Source: Flavobacteriales bacterium (lineage in GTDB: Bacteria; Bacteroidota; Bacteroidia; UBA10329). Taken from it: 36,384 nt of DNA. The notes beneath the pieces were generated by a model, which was not told where the DNA came from, did no database searches, and saw nothing but the letters and a program-made list of their open reading frames with translations. The position numbers and the translations under genes are program-made. Location of the stretch: the NCBI GenBank assembly GCA_021741155.1, contig JAIOYP010000041.1:1-36384 (forward strand), in the 5' to 3' direction. Positions 33,922 through 36,384 of this stretch are shown piece by piece (position 1 is the first letter of the stretch; each line of letters opens with the position of its first letter).

Positions 33922-34956
33922 TCAGGGTATAAGCTCAAGAAAGTTTAGGTCGTTCCTCGTTCTGTCATTACCATAAAGCTCGTTATTCCCGTCCCAAACG
34001 AGGTAAACATCTCTGTCCTGTTCTAAGTAATCCTGTCGCCACAGTTCTTTTGCACTAAGCGAATTTTCAATGACCAGTACCAATTTGGCTTGAGGCTTAT
34101 TTTGTAAATACCTATACTCATATAGTTGACTTAACCCCGCCCTGATTTGAGACTTTTCATTGGTCTCGGTAGTAGATTTCATTTCAAAAATGTAGTCTTT
34201 ATCGGCAATGTGGGTAGCAAGATCAATCAACTGATTGAATTTAGGCAAAGCACCTGCATTTCTAATTCTTTCTGAGGTCAGATTAACCAAATCTCTGTGA
34301 GCGTTGTCGGCTCTTTCTAACGCTGCACTATTTCGGTAGGAAACAATTGTCTCATTTGCGGCCGAACTTCTTTGCTGCACTAAGTCGTACTCATTTAAAT
34401 CATTCGGATTTGGAAGTAGTGGTTCATCGGGGTTGTCAAATTCAATGTTCTGAATTCTTTGATTAATTGCTTGATTTGATAGTACATATCTTGAATTTGC
34501 GACTACAATAATGCCTAAGTCAACCAACCAACTTATAACGGTGCTTATTCTCCTATGCGCCATCGTTACAGTTCCCAAATCCGCAGTTGCATTTAGAAAT
34601 CCTTCAAATTCTATCCTGGTTACTCCTGTAATACCCTTAGATTCCAAATAAGGAATGACCCTTTGGAAAATCCTAGAATTTAACACTCCACGAAGTAGTT
34701 CAGGGCTCCCGAGATTCGGATTATTTCGAACGAACGCCTGACCCAATGGTGTAAGAATTGAATGGTTCATCGTTGGTGTGACTACCATGCCGGCTATTTC
34801 GGCTGCTTTTCTGTAGTAACGACCTTGTCTTTCAACTTTTCCTATTGCCTGTGCAATTTGCTGAAATGTTCTTCCTCCCTGTGAAATTGCTATAACGGTT
34901 CTTACAACATCAACAAGGCTGTCTGCCTGCGGAATTTCATCACTAGGTACTCTCAT
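33922..34956 (-). CDS. Probable type II restriction endonuclease
   Basis: I do not recognise a named family. This 344-residue protein has an N-terminal half with helix-turn-helix-like segments (GRTFQQIAQAIGKVERQGRYYRKA read in blocks, and later TMAHRRISTVISWLVDLGIIVV), suggesting winged-helix DNA binding. The C-terminal half contains a likely PD-(D/E)XK core: Asp245 in LIDLATHIADKD and the pair Glu258-x-Lys260 in IFEMKS, followed by GLSQLYEYRY, as in many nucleases. Its start overlaps the adenine methyltransferase stop by one base, and it is last in a methyltransferase-methyltransferase-nuclease order. That context makes a cognate endonuclease the best reading. Confidence 0.7.
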   Translation of the reverse strand: MRVPSDEIPQADSLVDVVRTVIAISQGGRTFQQIAQAIGKVERQGRYYRKAAEIAGMVVTPTMNHSILTPLGQAFVRNNPNLGSPELLRGVLNSRIFQRVIPYLESKGITGVTRIEFEGFLNATADLGTVTMAHRRISTVISWLVDLGIIVVANSRYVLSNQAINQRIQNIEFDNPDEPLLPNPNDLNEYDLVQQRSSAANETIVSYRNSAALERADNAHRDLVNLTSERIRNAGALPKFNQLIDLATHIADKDYIFEMKSTTETNEKSQIRAGLSQLYEYRYLQNKPQAKLVLVIENSLSAKELWRQDYLEQDRDVYLVWDGNNELYGNDRTRNDLNFLELIP

Positions 34957-36008
34957 TATTTTCCGATAAAAAGATATTCTTTAACTCTATTTGATTTGTT
35001 ACCAATTTTATGACTTTGAGTTCCAAACGAATAAGTGTGGTCAATTTCGTGTACTTCAACATCGTTTTTATACTCCTTCAGTATGTCCGTTAACTCTTCT
35101 TTAGTTGGTATTGAATTTGAGGAGTAAGATATTGCGATAATTGAATTCTTGTGACTTTCAATCAGCGAATGAAAAGCATCAAAAGTTGATTCACGTTTAG
35201 AAAATGGAGACTGATAGCTTTTGAATTTCTTGGTAATTGTATGTTCTTGAATTTCCAAGCCTTCCCACTTTCTTGCCAGACCTTCTACAAAATGATACCT
35301 GCGTACATAATCATTGTCAGATTTAGGAGAATAGTACGGAGGGTCAAGATAAACAAGGTCAGCAGTCTCATTTAATTGCTGAGCCATGCCAAGATGAGCA
35401 GCACACCTCGTCCCGTTATCAAAAACGGCATTATTGAATTCCTCGACATTGTCTATAAAGTGCTGCTTCAAGGATTTTCGAATATCTTTTCTTCCGTCAT
35501 CATATCGCTGTCCAATGAAAGTGAATATACCACGAGGTCTTTTTTTCATACAAGCTCTCGTAAGAGAGGCAATTGCAATAGCTTTTTTGAACTCATCATC
35601 CAATAGGTCAATGTTTGCTCTAACTTGATCAAGGAACTGATTTTCCTCATCCGTGAAGTATAAATCTTTAAATGTTGTCGAGACGAAAGAATCTTCAGAA
35701 GGAGTGTTTAGTAAAAAAAGAACGTCAGTTTCACTCAGTAGTGTTGTTGAGTTTTCTATTATCGCTTTTGACGTATAGTGGCTTACTGACATAAAGTCGT
35801 TTGTCACAACTTTTTTTCCATGTGTTTTCATGAAGTAGGAAACAACATTGCTGCCAGCAAATACATCTAAGAAACTGTCAAATTCAATCTCATTGAGATA
35901 GCCCCAAAGACTATGAATTATCTTATTCTTGCTTCCCATAAACCTTGTACCTGGGAAAAGTTGGAATTGACCAACGCAGTCTAATATTTCTAGTTGATCT
36001 TTACTCAT
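34956..36008 (-). CDS. DNA adenine methyltransferase, D12 class
   Basis: This 350-residue N6-adenine methyltransferase shows the alpha-group order. FPGTRFMGSKNKI at residues 19-30 is the AdoMet-side motif X. DVFAGSNVVSYF at residues 48-59 is motif I. LDPPYYS with DPPY at 222-225 is the catalytic motif IV. The region between 225 and 340 would hold the rest of the recognition and catalytic parts; a YSSNSIPT segment lies near 295. It overlaps the upstream methyltransferase by 8 bp and the downstream nuclease by 1 bp, indicating one translationally coupled operon. Its sequence specificity is unknown. Confidence 0.92.
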   Translation of the reverse strand: MSKDQLEILDCVGQFQLFPGTRFMGSKNKIIHSLWGYLNEIEFDSFLDVFAGSNVVSYFMKTHGKKVVTNDFMSVSHYTSKAIIENSTTLLSETDVLFLLNTPSEDSFVSTTFKDLYFTDEENQFLDQVRANIDLLDDEFKKAIAIASLTRACMKKRPRGIFTFIGQRYDDGRKDIRKSLKQHFIDNVEEFNNAVFDNGTRCAAHLGMAQQLNETADLVYLDPPYYSPKSDNDYVRRYHFVEGLARKWEGLEIQEHTITKKFKSYQSPFSKRESTFDAFHSLIESHKNSIIAISYSSNSIPTKEELTDILKEYKNDVEVHEIDHTYSFGTQSHKIGNKSNRVKEYLFIGK

Positions 36009-36384
36009 AACCGCCTATCACAATTATGTCTTTCCCTTTCCTTGTTTTCGGATTACTGCTTATCATTCTCCTTGTCTCAATTATGTCAATCTTAAAATCT
36101 GAATACAAATCAAGGATTACTTCATGATCTGAGTTTGTCAGAACCACTTTACAGCCCTTATTCACCAATCTTTCGAATTCGTTTTTTAGACGGACATGGT
36201 CATCGTGATAAAAGAACTCCTTTGTGTATCGTTTAAAATCACCGAATTTGCCAACCGGATAATATGGTGGGTCTAGGAAGATAAAATCTCCTTCAGAAGC
36301 AAACTCTTTTAATACTGAGAGGTAGTCGCCATTCTCGTTATTTGTATCTTGAAGAAACACACTCGCATTTCTTAAAACCTCTTC
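36001..36384 (-). CDS. Second D12-class adenine methyltransferase, C-terminal part
   Basis: The frame is open to the right edge of the window, so only the last 127 residues are seen; a GTG at 36360 is internal. Motif IV FLDPPYYPVG is followed by the Dam-like YTKEFFYHDDHVRL, VVLTNSD, and a C terminus with RRMISSNPKTRKGKDIIVIGGY. These are the closing motifs of Dam/DpnM-type enzymes, closer to canonical Dam than the neighbouring methyltransferase. It is the first gene seen in the module. The missing part should hold motifs X and I. Confidence 0.88.
   Translation of the reverse strand, partial: EEVLRNASVFLQDTNNENGDYLSVLKEFASEGDFIFLDPPYYPVGKFGDFKRYTKEFFYHDDHVRLKNEFERLVNKGCKVVLTNSDHEVILDLYSDFKIDIIETRRMISSNPKTRKGKDIIVIGGYE

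Overview
The window reads as a Bacteroidota chromosome, most likely Flavobacteriia or a close aquatic relative. The evidence is protein style (Wzi-like and SLBB export proteins, a GxxExxY protein, tyrosine-rich Wzc), very short spacers, few Shine-Dalgarno sites, and several -7 boxes of the Bacteroidota type (TAnnTTTG) just before genes. No rRNA, tRNA or CRISPR array was seen. The taxonomic call is inference.

Region 1 (1-4272) is a cyanophycin module: the 3' part of an isoaspartyl peptidase/asparaginase, cyanophycinase (convergent with it) and cyanophycin synthetase (divergent from cyanophycinase). Together they could make the Asp-Arg storage polymer, cut it to beta-Asp-Arg and split the dipeptide.

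Region 2 (4282-10397, minus strand) is one probable transcription unit: deoC, a small secreted unknown protein, a complete aldehyde dehydrogenase, a GxxExxY gene bracketed by 40-42 bp inverted repeats, a truncated ALDH-like protein without catalytic residues, and an SLC13/DASS-type permease with two TrkA-C domains. The GxxExxY cassette sits exactly between the two ALDH genes, and these share one reading frame. This suggests a two-domain ALDH16-like gene that was split.

Region 3 (10500-31194) is a sulfate-activation and exopolysaccharide locus. cysC, cysD and cysN make PAPS. They run into hldE, fcl and gmd (ADP-heptose and GDP-fucose precursors), a flippase, two sulfotransferase-like genes, a hexapeptide acyltransferase, a Wzy-like polymerase and a GT4 glycosyltransferase. 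On the minus strand follow an AlgD-like nucleotide-sugar dehydrogenase and a DUF354-like protein. Then come a WcaJ-like initiating sugar-phosphate transferase, a Wzi-like outer-membrane protein, and a minus-strand pair: a Wza-type export lipoprotein and a Wzc-type tyrosine kinase with an eightfold Tyr-Gly tail. The simplest reading is a Wzx/Wzy-dependent, fucose-containing, possibly uronic-acid-containing and sulfated capsule or EPS.

Region 4 (31229-33510) is housekeeping: aspS and tadA, divergent. A 411-bp spacer with palindromes and a 125-bp imperfect inverted repeat follows. Region 5 (33922-36384, minus strand) is a restriction-modification module: two D12-class adenine methyltransferases (the outer one cut by the window edge) followed by a PD-(D/E)XK-type protein, probably the endonuclease.
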